From assembly GCF_003852525.1 (NCBI RefSeq), contig NZ_QAJL01000005.1, forward strand, positions 755,230 to 819,229: a DNA stretch of 64,000 nucleotides, read 5' to 3'. The DNA is from Pedobacter sp. KBW06 (lineage in GTDB: Bacteria; Bacteroidota; Bacteroidia; Sphingobacteriales; Sphingobacteriaceae). Shown here in pieces: positions 27,882 through 36,533 of this stretch. The position numbers were made by a program, and so were the translations under genes. A model generated the notes under the pieces. The model ran no database searches, was not told where the DNA came from, and worked only from the letters and a program-made list of their open reading frames with translations. How positions within the stretch are numbered: the stretch's first letter is position 1; every line of letters begins with the position of its first letter.

Positions 27882-28307
27882 ATGAAAGTATTGTATACAG
27901 CCGCAGCTACAGCAACAGGCGGAAGAAACGGACAAGTTAAAAGCTCAGATGGTGTATTAGACCTTGAAGTACGCATGCCAAAAGCATTGGGTGGCGCACA
28001 GGATGGCTATACCAATCCGGAACAATTGTTTGCTGCCGGATATTCAGCCTGCTTTGACAGCGCCCTGAACCTGGTGATCAAAACCGGAAAAATGACCACA
28101 GGAATCACTACCGTAACTGCAGAAGTGAGCATCGGACAGAACGATGCCGGCGGATTTGGCCTGGCGGTTAAAATGGCGGTAAATATCCCGGGAGTAGATC
28201 AGCAGCAAGCGGAAGAACTGGTCGCAAAAGCACACCAGATATGCCCTTACTCTAACGCCACAAGGGGAAACATAGAAGTGATCCTTAGCGTAACCAATAA
28301 CGGTTAA
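27882..28307 (+). CDS. ohr: Organic hydroperoxide resistance protein Ohr
   Basis: A 141-residue OsmC/Ohr-fold peroxidase that reduces organic hydroperoxides using a cysteine pair. Both catalytic cysteines are present: Cys 57 in YSACFDSALN and Cys 121 in HQICPYSNATRGN. Family segments YTAAATATGGRNG and GYTNPEQLFAAGYSAC are intact, and length is typical. It is encoded just downstream of ohrR, forming the classic sensor/enzyme module. A strong intrinsic terminator follows at 28340-28380. Confidence 0.95.
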   Translation: MKVLYTAAATATGGRNGQVKSSDGVLDLEVRMPKALGGAQDGYTNPEQLFAAGYSACFDSALNLVIKTGKMTTGITTVTAEVSIGQNDAGGFGLAVKMAVNIPGVDQQQAEELVAKAHQICPYSNATRGNIEVILSVTNNG

Positions 28308-28339
28308 TCCTCATAAACTGCTTTAAAATCTTAAAGCAC

Positions 28340-28380
28340 AAAGCCTGAACGGAGCCAACAGCATCCGCTCAGGCTTTTTT
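28340..28380 (+). terminator. Rho-independent terminator after ohr
   Basis: The stem is AAAGCCTGA and CGGA, pairing with TCCG and TCAGGCTTT across a 10-base loop with one A-C mismatch, followed by TTTTTT. It lies 32 bp after the ohr stop and ends the ohrR-ohr transcript. Confidence 0.85.
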
Positions 28381-28420
28381 ATTGGCACAATAATTCGTAT
28401 TTTGACTTAAACCCTCCGCT

Positions 28421-30163
28421 ATGCCGATCCTTTGGAAATATTTTAAAGAACAAAAATGGTGGGTGGTTCTGGCCCTCTTCCTTGCCGCAATAGCCCAATT
28501 GTTAAGCCTTACCGATCCCATCATCTTTGGAAAAATCATTGATGAATATGCTAGCAATCCAGGCAATAAAAGTCAGGAGGTTTTGGTAAAAGGAGTCCTG
28601 TACTGGCTGAGTATCGCGATAGGGATTGCCATTGCCGCCAGAATTGCCAAAGCTTTTCAGGAATATTATACCCGGCTTGCCGTTCAGCAGTTCGGAATGC
28701 AGATCTTCAACGACGGCCTGAAACAAACATTACGCCTCTCCTTTCAGGAATTTGAGGAAAGCCATAGCGGAGAAACCCTGTCCATCCTGCAAAAAGTAAA
28801 AACAGATACAGAACGCTTCATCAATGCCTTCATTAACATTCTCTTTTCTTCCCTTGTAGGAATGGGCTTTCTCATCTGGTATTCCATTACCAAAAACTGG
28901 ATGCTGGTCCCGGTCTTTATCATTGGCATTCTCGTACTCGGATCGCTCACCGGCCTGTTGAGTAAAAAAATCAAAACCGTACAGCGTTCCATTAACAAGG
29001 AAACCAATAAAATGGCGGGAGTAATCACAGAATCACTCCGCAATATAGAGCTGGTCAAGAGCCTGGGCCTTACCTTCCCCGAGATCCGCAGGTTAAAAAT
29101 CCAGACCCAAAAGATTTACGACCTGGAAATGATGAAAACCAAGCGGGTCCGGACACTTTCCTTCCTACAGGGCACCACACTGAACCTACTGAAACAATCC
29201 ATTTTATTTATCTTGCTGTGGCTAATCTTCCGCAATAAACTCAGCACCGGAGAGCTGATCACCATGCAATTCATTTCTACTTCTATTTTCGGCCCTTTAC
29301 AAGACCTTGGAAACATCATTTTAAGCTATCGCGAAGTAGAAGCCTCTGTTCACAACTTCGATCTGCTGATGCGAAAACCCATTGAACGCAAACCAGACTC
29401 CCCAAAAAAGACAGGCCCCTTGAAAAACTTATCATTTGATCAGGTCGTTTTTCGCCATAAAACAGCACAGACAAATGCCATAGACAACATCTCCTTCCAT
29501 GTCAATAGTGGAGAAACCATCGCCTTTGTGGGGCCTTCCGGATCCGGGAAATCGACCCTGGTAAAACTCCTGGTTGGATTGTACAGACCGGTATCCGGTT
29601 CCATTCTCTTTAATGAATTCAATGCCAAAGAGATCAGCTATAATGAACTGCGCCGCCAGATTGGGTTTGTGACCCAGGATACCCAGTTGTTTGCCGGCAC
29701 GATCAAAGAGAACTTATTATTTGTAAAAGGAACCGCCACGGATGAGGAACTGATGACTGCCCTGGAAAAGGCTTCCTGCACCAACCTCCTGGCCAAATCG
29801 GAGAAAGGGATCAATACCCTGCTCGGCGAAGGTGGCCTGAAATTATCCGGAGGGGAAAAACAACGGATCTCCATTGCCCGTGCTTTACTGAGAAATCCAA
29901 GGCTGCTCATTTTTGATGAAGCCACTTCTGCATTGGATTCCCTCACCGAAGAAGAAATTACCAGCACCATCCGCGACCTTTCCATGAGCAAAGATCGCAT
30001 CACCATTGTCATTGCCCACCGACTTTCCACGATCATGCATGCCGATGTGATCTATGTGCTGGAAAAAGGAATGATCTCTGAAGCCGGTTCCCATGAAGAA
30101 CTGCTGGAGCAAAAAGGTCTGTACTATGCGATGTGGCGGCAACAAGTTGGAGAAAGGAAGTGA
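28421..30163 (+). CDS. ABC exporter, fused permease and ATPase
   Basis: A 580-residue half transporter of the exporter type: a six-helix membrane domain (about 1-310) and an ATPase domain (about 335-575). The ATPase has Walker A GPSGSGKST, Q-loop FVTQDTQLF, signature LSGGEKQR, Walker B RLLIFDEATSALD and the H-loop VIAHRLS. It would act as a homodimer or with a partner, moving a lipid, peptide or drug. The antiporter gene begins 17 bp downstream but has a promoter of its own inside that gap. No signal identifies the substrate. Confidence 0.92.
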   Translation: MPILWKYFKEQKWWVVLALFLAAIAQLLSLTDPIIFGKIIDEYASNPGNKSQEVLVKGVLYWLSIAIGIAIAARIAKAFQEYYTRLAVQQFGMQIFNDGLKQTLRLSFQEFEESHSGETLSILQKVKTDTERFINAFINILFSSLVGMGFLIWYSITKNWMLVPVFIIGILVLGSLTGLLSKKIKTVQRSINKETNKMAGVITESLRNIELVKSLGLTFPEIRRLKIQTQKIYDLEMMKTKRVRTLSFLQGTTLNLLKQSILFILLWLIFRNKLSTGELITMQFISTSIFGPLQDLGNIILSYREVEASVHNFDLLMRKPIERKPDSPKKTGPLKNLSFDQVVFRHKTAQTNAIDNISFHVNSGETIAFVGPSGSGKSTLVKLLVGLYRPVSGSILFNEFNAKEISYNELRRQIGFVTQDTQLFAGTIKENLLFVKGTATDEELMTALEKASCTNLLAKSEKGINTLLGEGGLKLSGGEKQRISIARALLRNPRLLIFDEATSALDSLTEEEITSTIRDLSMSKDRITIVIAHRLSTIMHADVIYVLEKGMISEAGSHEELLEQKGLYYAMWRQQVGERK

Positions 30164-30176
30164 TTTTTTAACTTTG
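30147..30176 (+). promoter_or_regulatory. Promoter of the antiporter gene
   Basis: TTG at 30147-30149 and TAACTTTG at 30169-30176 are separated by 19 bp, matching the Bacteroidota promoter TTG-N19-TAnnTTTG. The -7 element ends 4 bp before the ATG at 30181, so the transcript should start at or next to the start codon. The upstream half overlaps the last codons of the ABC exporter gene. Confidence 0.7.
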
Positions 30177-30180
30177 CGAA

Positions 30181-31776
30181 ATGATACATGCGAACCTCCT
30201 CCTGATCCTTGCTTTATTTTTTGCAATGGCACTCCTTTACCTGCTGAGCCAACGATGGAAAATCTCTTACCCCATTTTCCTGGTGATCGGTGGTCTGGGC
30301 ATCAGTTTTATTCCCGGCATTCCCCCAATAAATATTAATCCCGACATTGTATTTCTTATTTTTCTCCCTCCCCTGCTGTTTGAAGCAGCCTGGTACACTT
30401 CCTGGAATGAATTCTGGAAATGGAAAAGATCCATACTCTTACTCGGCTTCGGGCTGGTACTCATTACTTCCCTTGCCATTGCTTATTTCTCGGCCAGCAT
30501 TATTCCTGGTTTTACCCTCGCATTGGGTTTCCTGCTTGGTGGAATCATTTCTCCTCCGGATGCCGTAGCGGCAACCTCGGTGTTAAAAGGCGTAGACATG
30601 CCAAAACGTGGATTAACGATGCTGGAAGGCGAAAGTCTGGTCAACGATGCAGCCTCATTAACGGTATTCCGCTTTGCATTGGCCTGTATCATTACCGGAC
30701 AATTTGTATTTCAAAAAGCAGCAACAGATTTTATTATCCTTGCAGTGATGGGTGTCATCGTCGGACTGGCGATAGCCCATATCCTTTACCTCGTACTTCG
30801 CTATTGGGCAAAATCGTCCAGCATTACGACCCCCATTACCCTGATCGCCCCATACCTGATGTATATCGTGGCAGAGCAATTCCATTGGTCGGGGGTTTTA
30901 GCCGTAGTAAGTGGTGGTCTGTTTCTCTCTTTCCGCTCCAACGATTTCTTAAACTACCATACCCGTCTGCAAACCAAAGAAGTATGGGCTACTGTTGGAT
31001 TCCTGCTCAATGGATTTGTGTTTATCCTCATTGGCCTGGAACTCCCGGTCATTGTGAAAGGCCTGGAAGGTTATTCTATCGATGAAGCCATTAATTATGC
31101 CCTGATCATCAGTGCAATTGTGATCATCGCCAGGATCATCCTGGTATACCTGGTTACCTTTATTCCAAGGTTAAGCCCAAAAATCAGGAAACGTGAAAAG
31201 AGCCCGGGCCTGAAACTTCCGTTTATTATTGGCTGGGCAGGCATGCGTGGCGTGGTTTCCCTGGCTTCGGCGCTGGCGATTCCACTGACCTTAAGCAACG
31301 GAGAAGCATTTCCGCACCGGAACCTGATCTTGTTCATCACTTTTATCGTCATCCTGATTACCCTGGTGTTTCAGGGATTGACATTACCCATTTTCCTTAA
31401 ACTGCTGAAAGTGGAAGAAATAGACGACAATGTTCCCTTTGATCAGCAAAAAGAAGCCATTCATCTCCTGTTGGCTAAGGAAGCTGTTTTATACCTGGAC
31501 AACAAATACAGTAAAGAAATGGCTGATTTTGAAACCATCCGGAGGATCAAAGAGCAAATGGAGCGCAGCATCAGGGCCACAGAACAAACGGTTGCCGAAC
31601 AAAAACAACAGGTCGCTTCCGTACGAAAACTGTATAAAAAGATCATGCTGGACCTCACTACCTTCAGAAGGAAAGAATTAAATAAGCTGAGGGCAACCAA
31701 AACCTATGATGATGAGGTGCTCAGGGATATGGAAAACAACCTGGATCTGGAGGAAGCACGTTTTTACAAACATTAA
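30181..31776 (+). CDS. CPA1-type Na+/H+ antiporter
   Basis: A 531-residue cation/proton antiporter with 12-13 membrane helices over about residues 5-400 and a helical cytoplasmic tail of about 120 residues. The ion-binding Asn-Asp pair is in GESLVNDAASL near residue 160, preceded by SPPDAVAATSVLKG. The conserved arginine segment GWAGMRGVVSLASALAIP lies near residue 350. The first region PDIVFLIFLPPLLFEAAWY is typical of bacterial CPA1/NhaP members. It expels Na+ (or K+) in exchange for protons and helps pH and salt tolerance. The strong promoter directly before the ATG suggests independent expression and a leaderless mRNA. Confidence 0.93.
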   Translation: MIHANLLLILALFFAMALLYLLSQRWKISYPIFLVIGGLGISFIPGIPPININPDIVFLIFLPPLLFEAAWYTSWNEFWKWKRSILLLGFGLVLITSLAIAYFSASIIPGFTLALGFLLGGIISPPDAVAATSVLKGVDMPKRGLTMLEGESLVNDAASLTVFRFALACIITGQFVFQKAATDFIILAVMGVIVGLAIAHILYLVLRYWAKSSSITTPITLIAPYLMYIVAEQFHWSGVLAVVSGGLFLSFRSNDFLNYHTRLQTKEVWATVGFLLNGFVFILIGLELPVIVKGLEGYSIDEAINYALIISAIVIIARIILVYLVTFIPRLSPKIRKREKSPGLKLPFIIGWAGMRGVVSLASALAIPLTLSNGEAFPHRNLILFITFIVILITLVFQGLTLPIFLKLLKVEEIDDNVPFDQQKEAIHLLLAKEAVLYLDNKYSKEMADFETIRRIKEQMERSIRATEQTVAEQKQQVASVRKLYKKIMLDLTTFRRKELNKLRATKTYDDEVLRDMENNLDLEEARFYKH

Positions 31777-31780
31777 AGCA

Positions 31781-31836
31781 GATCAGTAATGTCATCGCTG
31801 TTCCAGGAAAATATCCGGGAACAGTGTAGGCTGATC
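31781..31836. terminator. Nested hairpin between convergent genes
   Basis: An inner stem CTGTTCC/GGAACAG (31798-31804 with 31818-31824) is extended by GGA/TCC, and an outer stem GATCAG/CTGATC (31781-31786 with 31831-31836) encloses it. It lies 5 bp after the antiporter stop and 13 bp before the stop of the adenylation fragment. There is no U-run, so it may be a structured 3' end rather than a standard terminator. Confidence 0.5.
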
Positions 31837-31848
31837 TCCATCTTCATA

Positions 31849-32805
31849 TTATGACATCGATATATCAAGATATCTAAAACAGCTTAGCACCGGTTTTAAC
31901 TGTTCATCACCCGTAAACAAATACTTAAAATTTAAGCCTTCCTGAACCTTACTATGGGCAATTATGGAAGGCAGAAGCACAGAAGGCACATAACCATGGG
32001 TGATCTGATGGAGGCTAAAAAAGTTCAGTAAAGAAATGGCATCCCTCCTTTCTTCCTCCTTCGCAATGTGAAGAGAACCGCCGCAAGCCAATGCCGACCA
32101 GATTTCCCAAACGGAGACCTCAACGTCGAGATCTGCCACCAGGCTGAGCCTGCAGTTTTCGTCCAGGTCGAATTTATGGTTATGCCTGGTCAGCTGATGC
32201 AGAATAAATTCATGCACTACGCTATGGCCCTTGGGGATGCCGGCAGGTCCGGAAGTATACATCACATATGCCAAAGAGTTTTCATCCGGGGATATCGTTG
32301 CTGACTCGGTTGGATATTCCCTTAAAACGGAAAGATCATCGAGGAAAAGCAATTTCTTTTCCTTGCCGGCGGCCAAACCTGAACCACAATTTCGGTTGCT
32401 AATGACCAACCTCGCCTGAGTATCTTTAATGATAAATGCAGCAGTTTTAAACGGACAGGCAGGATCAACAGGAACATATGCCGCACCTGCTTTTAAAATT
32501 CCCAGAACAGCAACCAGCCATTCGATCGACCTATCCATCCAGACAGGCACCAACTGTCCCTGGCCTGTTCCATGCTCTAAAAGATAGTTTGCAACCTGAT
32601 TGCTGTGATCATCCAGCTCTTTATAACTGAGCCAGTCTGCACCAAAAAACACCGCCGGATTTTTCGGACAGCGATGGACCTGTCTTTCAAATAAGGAGAC
32701 CAGACATTCTTCCATTCCGTATTTTTCTCCCACGCTCCATGGCAGAAATGACAGACCGGAACGCTCAATAGCCGCTTTTTTAAGGGATGATCTTTGCTGA
32801 GACAT
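31849..32805 (-). pseudogene. Truncated NRPS adenylation domain
   Basis: A 318-residue N-terminal part of an adenylation domain, which normally spans about 500 residues. Core motifs A1 (LSYKELDDHSNQVA) and A2 (LKAGAAYVPVDP) are good. A3, the ATP-binding loop, is altered: YTSGPAGIPKGH where the family has SGSTGxPKG. A4 (DVEVSVWEIW) is present. The frame stops before A5, so the adenylate-forming and C-terminal subdomain residues are missing. There is no condensation or carrier domain nearby. It most likely is a decayed remnant of a nonribosomal peptide synthetase gene; a separate function for a half domain cannot be excluded. Confidence 0.75.
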
Positions 32806-33025
32806 GCTGATTTATTTTAATGGTAAAAAATCATTCACAATAAACCTGTCGGCATTCCAACCCTAAAAACGAAAAATACTTTAATTATATTTCAGTATAC
32901 CACATCACCATCAACAGGTTAAATCCAAATTAACCATTCCTTTGTGTTTTTCTCTTTTAAACACAAGGATACCAGCAAGATGAACAAAATGATTGCGATT
33001 GTAATTCTGAATAAAAAGAACAATG

Positions 33026-34342
33026 CTATTTAATAAAGTCTGTTACTTTATCTAAAATTTTTCCTCCTTTTTCTTTTAAGGATTTCCCCTGATCGGCAAT
33101 CGTCTCTGTACTCGTCATCTTTTGCATACCGGCACTGATGGCTTTAAACTGGGCAATGGTGGCAAGAATTTCTTCAGCATGACTCACCTTATGCTCTTTT
33201 AACAGCTTTTCCCAGTCTACCTTTGCCAAAGTTGCCATTACGTACCTCGTGGCAATCTTACTGATGAAAAACTTATCGTATACCCCATTCAGTTTAGCAT
33301 CGGGCTCACGTGCTTTCAGATAATTGATCGACTCCTGAACCGAAGCCTTCTCCGTATCGCTCAGCAAAGCGCTGGTTTTAAGCTTGCCAAGCGAAGCAAT
33401 GGCCTGCTCATTTTTACCTCTTTTTATGTAGACAAAGCTTTCTATGCTCCAAACCGCTTCATTCTGGATGCCGAGTTTATGGGCATCTGCCAGAAAGGAT
33501 TCAAAATCATCCAGCGCCCTTTCCTCGTCCACTGCCCTTTCCATCATCAGCCGGTCAAAGCCTCTGAAAAGATGGTTCAGCCCATGAAAGGCCGTATGTG
33601 TTTGCTCATTATTGAGCTTGCCCCAGTTAAAAAAGGCCCTGGTATAAGGAAGGTCTACATCTTTATTTTTCTCCAGCCATTTGATGTTGCTGCTGATCTC
33701 ATCTTCTGATAAATAGTAAAACTTATTGGAGAAGAACAGAAAACCGCGAACATACTGAAGCAAAGTTTTCATTTCACTGTCCGGTAACTTATCCGGTTGT
33801 GTCTTACTGCATTCATACAATGAAACTTCTGCCCCTAAATCTCTGGTGGCCAAAACGAGTACGCTTAAAACCGCATGCTCCAGGTTTTGCTGGTAAACTT
33901 TATCCGCCTCAGAGCGCTTCGCAATATTTTGCATAAAACTTTGCTTCTCCCCCGGCGACCCGTAGACTGCGGTTACGCCATCGAGCACGGGTGGAAAAAT
34001 ATCCTCGTCAGTCTCTATGATAAAGTTTTTAATCCGGCGGTAATCCCGGTACATGAGGATCATATCCGTAACCGGAATGTCCTTTTGTCCGGCAGACATT
34101 TTGGAAAGGTTGCCGGATACAGATTGTAATTCCTTGAGGTGCTGCTGATATTGCGGCATCGTGGTATCCTGTACTCCTGCCGAACGCAATCCGATTTTCC
34201 CGAACTTCCACACGATTATTTTATCAGAAGTAAGGCTTTTAACCAATGATAAACGGTCTTTTTCGAGCAAGACCTGATCTGTTTGTTCGCTTGAACATCC
34301 AAGCGTTAAAATAATAAGAGAGAGGGCAATATATTTTTTCAT
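33026..34342 (-). CDS. Hypothetical lipoprotein, helical
   Basis: A 438-residue protein with a lipoprotein signal (LTLGC, Cys 16). The mature region looks all-helical with charged heptads and possible TPR-like arcs around residues 210-340 (for example AFFNWGKLNNEQTHTAFHGL and NEAVWSIESFVYIKRGKNEQAI). It ends in a short Lys/Gly-rich tail (SLKEKGGKILDKVTDFIK). I recognise no family. It stands alone, with 98 bp to the MBL gene upstream and a 220-bp gap downstream that holds only a weak hairpin. Confidence 0.75.
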   Translation of the reverse strand: MKKYIALSLIILTLGCSSEQTDQVLLEKDRLSLVKSLTSDKIIVWKFGKIGLRSAGVQDTTMPQYQQHLKELQSVSGNLSKMSAGQKDIPVTDMILMYRDYRRIKNFIIETDEDIFPPVLDGVTAVYGSPGEKQSFMQNIAKRSEADKVYQQNLEHAVLSVLVLATRDLGAEVSLYECSKTQPDKLPDSEMKTLLQYVRGFLFFSNKFYYLSEDEISSNIKWLEKNKDVDLPYTRAFFNWGKLNNEQTHTAFHGLNHLFRGFDRLMMERAVDEERALDDFESFLADAHKLGIQNEAVWSIESFVYIKRGKNEQAIASLGKLKTSALLSDTEKASVQESINYLKAREPDAKLNGVYDKFFISKIATRYVMATLAKVDWEKLLKEHKVSHAEEILATIAQFKAISAGMQKMTSTETIADQGKSLKEKGGKILDKVTDFIK

Positions 34343-34440
34343 ATCCAGCTAAATCTATTTTCGCAGGACAGCTCCAGGGCCCCTTTATCAGGGCGCCTGG
34401 AGCCGTCTTATATAATGCGAGTGAAGCTAGGAAAAAAAAC

Positions 34441-35343
34441 TTACCATTTCATTTCTCCGGTATTCACTTTTGCACCGAGCTGCAATGCAATTTCGAATGT
34501 AGCGTCCGGGTAGCGCTTTTTCATCGCGTCAATCAGTTCTCCGGAAGTTTTCACTTTCCCCAGCTCTTCTGCATAGGCCTTGAGGTAAGCCCGGTTGTAT
34601 TTCAGCGACTCAATATTTAAAGCAGCGCCATCTCTGTGGTGTGCAGGAATAATGATGGCCGGTTTCAGGGACTCAATTTTATCGAGGGCCTTTAACCATT
34701 CCTGACGTTTCTCTGCCGTAGCATCATCTGCAAGCCATAAATGAAAACCTGTTCCAAAGATGTTGATTCCGCCAACCACGGCCTTGATCGAAGGAATCCA
34801 GACAAAAGTCCGTTGTGGGGCACCTTCCACACCAACAACCTCCAGCTTATTGCCTTCCAGATCCAGGCTGTTTCCTTTTAATACCTGTGGCAATACCACG
34901 TTCTTTGTGCCGTTCTCCCCTAACTGTGGTCCCCATACCTCCAGTTTCTTCTGGGCAGTCTCTTTAATGTGCTCCACTGTAGTTTCAGTCGCATACACCG
35001 TTACTCCCGGGAAATAGCTTTTGAAGACTTCCAGTCCGAAATAAAAGTCAGGATCGCCATAGCTCACAAAAATGGCCTTTAATGTTTTACCGCTGGCTTT
35101 GATTTCTTCCGCCACCTTTCTGGCATCCGGTAAGGTAAACTGAGCATCCACCAATATCGCATCGGTTTCCCCACTAATGATCACTGAGGCGACACCGAAG
35201 CTGGTCTCGGCGGCATGGTACACGTTAAGTTTTAACGGACCAGCATCAATCGCTTTAAATGTTTGTGCTGTTGCATTCATGTTTAACAGGATTAAAAAGA
35301 ATAAAATGGTTGTTGAAAGTATAGTGTATGGTTGTTTTTTCAT
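34441..35343 (-). CDS. Metallo-beta-lactamase-fold protein with a degenerate metal site, secreted
   Basis: A 300-residue MBL-fold protein with a signal peptide (ending NATAQ). The fold's strands and the loop after ILVDAQF are clear. The metal-binding motif HxHxDH is replaced by YGDPDF: Tyr 95, Asp 97, Asp 99 and Phe 100, so three of the four ligands are lost. A later PAHHRDG keeps a histidine that matches the C-terminal metal ligand. It should therefore bind metal weakly or not at all, or use a different site. It is the third gene of an operon with a MoaF-like lipoprotein and a DsbA-like protein. The role is unknown; binding rather than hydrolysis is possible. Confidence 0.8.
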   Translation of the reverse strand: MKKQPYTILSTTILFFLILLNMNATAQTFKAIDAGPLKLNVYHAAETSFGVASVIISGETDAILVDAQFTLPDARKVAEEIKASGKTLKAIFVSYGDPDFYFGLEVFKSYFPGVTVYATETTVEHIKETAQKKLEVWGPQLGENGTKNVVLPQVLKGNSLDLEGNKLEVVGVEGAPQRTFVWIPSIKAVVGGINIFGTGFHLWLADDATAEKRQEWLKALDKIESLKPAIIIPAHHRDGAALNIESLKYNRAYLKAYAEELGKVKTSGELIDAMKKRYPDATFEIALQLGAKVNTGEMKW

Positions 35344-35356
35344 TGCTGACAGATCA

Positions 35357-35980
35357 TTATTTAACTAAACTCGTTTCAATGCGACTGAAGATCTCTTCCA
35401 GGGAAGAATATCCCTGTTCGATGAGCAAGATTTCCGATCCGGTATCCAATAATAAGGTTGGATAAGACATGGCATAATCTGCCGCTTTTGCAAAAGCCTC
35501 CTGAGTGGCCGCTTTCATTTCCGGACTATGAAAATGTTTGAAAAACAGGTCCTTTTCAATTCCCAGACCATCCAGCATTTCCTGATATGTCAGGTCCAGG
35601 TTCAGGTCTTTGCCATAGAAATACCGTTCTTTTTGTACTGCCGCGGTAAAAGCAACGTTCTTTTCCGGCCAGAACTGCTGTACCGTCAGAATCGCCCTGG
35701 ATGGGATCTCACTGTCCAATACCACTTCATCCTGAGCGATGAACTTAAAATAAGCCGCTCCAAAAGCCGTCCCGGTAAGGTTGGCAATTTGCTCATCATG
35801 CTTCATAAAATACGCGGCCATTTGTTTGCTTTGTTTGCGCACATTCTGCCCTGCCCACATCCCTGCGGGAATAATTTCAAATGGAATGCGGTCTTTATAC
35901 CTTTCGGCAGTTTGCAGCGTATTCCTGTAATTCCCGTAGCACCATCCGCAAAGCGGATCCATCACATATATGAGTTTCAT
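35357..35980 (-). CDS. DsbA-family thiol-disulfide oxidoreductase (cytoplasmic type)
   Basis: A 207-residue DsbA/FrnE-like thioredoxin-fold protein. The active site is CGWC (Cys 11 and Cys 14) in MDPLCGWCYG, at the extreme N-terminus, without a signal peptide. A helical insert with the VVLDSEIPSRA and ALTVQQFWPE-type segments follows, and the fold closes with a YPTLLL cis-proline region near residue 174. Cytoplasmic DsbA-like proteins with CGWC are often annotated as protein-disulfide isomerases. The start overlaps the stop of the MoaF-like gene by one base (TAATG), and the MBL gene follows 13 bp later, so the three are one operon. Confidence 0.88.
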   Translation of the reverse strand: MKLIYVMDPLCGWCYGNYRNTLQTAERYKDRIPFEIIPAGMWAGQNVRKQSKQMAAYFMKHDEQIANLTGTAFGAAYFKFIAQDEVVLDSEIPSRAILTVQQFWPEKNVAFTAAVQKERYFYGKDLNLDLTYQEMLDGLGIEKDLFFKHFHSPEMKAATQEAFAKAADYAMSYPTLLLDTGSEILLIEQGYSSLEEIFSRIETSLVK

Positions 35981-36405
35981 TATTTTTTAGTGTTAAATTC
36001 AAATTTTCCTTTTAGAAACTGCGCTGCTCTTCCTGCGGAAGATTTGTCGTCTTTATAGCTTAGAAAAGCGTCAACTTCCCCCTCTTTGGTATTGATGACC
36101 TGGCTCACGGTCAATCCGTCCTTTTCAATCCAGTTTAAGAAATAAAGGTGCCCGTTGAGTTGCTTGTAGGAAATGTGTTCCATTCCCTCATTTATTTTTC
36201 CGGTTTTATCAACCGCTTTCCAATGCACCGTACTGTCGTTTAAGTACTGAACTTCCGCACTAAAGTCGGGATACGTAATCTTTGCCGTCTTGCCGATCAG
36301 GGGCTCTGTGGCATCGCTTTTTTCTACTGGCGGAGTGCTGTTTCCGGCACAGGCCTGAAAAAGAAGGAATATAGATAGCCCGGGGATCAATGTAATTGCT
36401 TTCAT
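35980..36405 (-). CDS. MoaF-like small lipoprotein
   Basis: A 141-residue protein with a lipoprotein signal (LLFQAC, Cys 19). The mature domain is a small beta barrel with the pattern GKTAKITYPDFSAEVQYLNDST, then VHWKAVDKTGK and ISYKQLNGHLYFLNWIEKDG. This matches the calycin-like MoaF/MoaF-related domain, which binds small ligands in other bacteria. The last segment (VDAFLSYKDD) closes the barrel. It is the first gene of an operon with a DsbA-like protein and a degenerate MBL protein. An FNR-like palindrome lies 105 bp upstream, just after the Crp/Fnr gene. Confidence 0.75.
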   Translation of the reverse strand: MKAITLIPGLSIFLLFQACAGNSTPPVEKSDATEPLIGKTAKITYPDFSAEVQYLNDSTVHWKAVDKTGKINEGMEHISYKQLNGHLYFLNWIEKDGLTVSQVINTKEGEVDAFLSYKDDKSSAGRAAQFLKGKFEFNTKK

Positions 36406-36510
36406 CTTTTTGCTTTTTTGTTTTTAACAGGCAGATGGAACCATTGCTATCGGGTTCATCTGCGCTGATGATCAGGACAGCAAAATTAGAACACCCGAAC
36501 AGGGAAAAAG

Positions 36511-36524
36511 TTGAACTAGTTCAA
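36511..36524. promoter_or_regulatory. FNR/CRP-like palindrome upstream of the MoaF-DsbA-MBL operon
   Basis: TTGAACTAGTTCAA is a perfect 14-bp palindrome with TTGAA half sites separated by four bases, close to the FNR box TTGAT-N4-ATCAA. It lies between the Crp/Fnr-family gene (stop at 36534) and the operon's first ATG at 36405. It is a natural candidate for the binding site of that regulator. Confidence 0.6.
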
Positions 36525-36533
36525 AAAAGAAAA

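Noticed and set aside
30420..31085. 221-codon plus-strand frame
   Set aside because: It lies wholly inside the Na+/H+ antiporter gene in another frame and has no family features; it is a shadow.
32939..32968. Hairpin in the gap after the lipoprotein gene
   Set aside because: The stem needs a bulged base and has a long A/T-rich loop; not strong enough to call a terminator.
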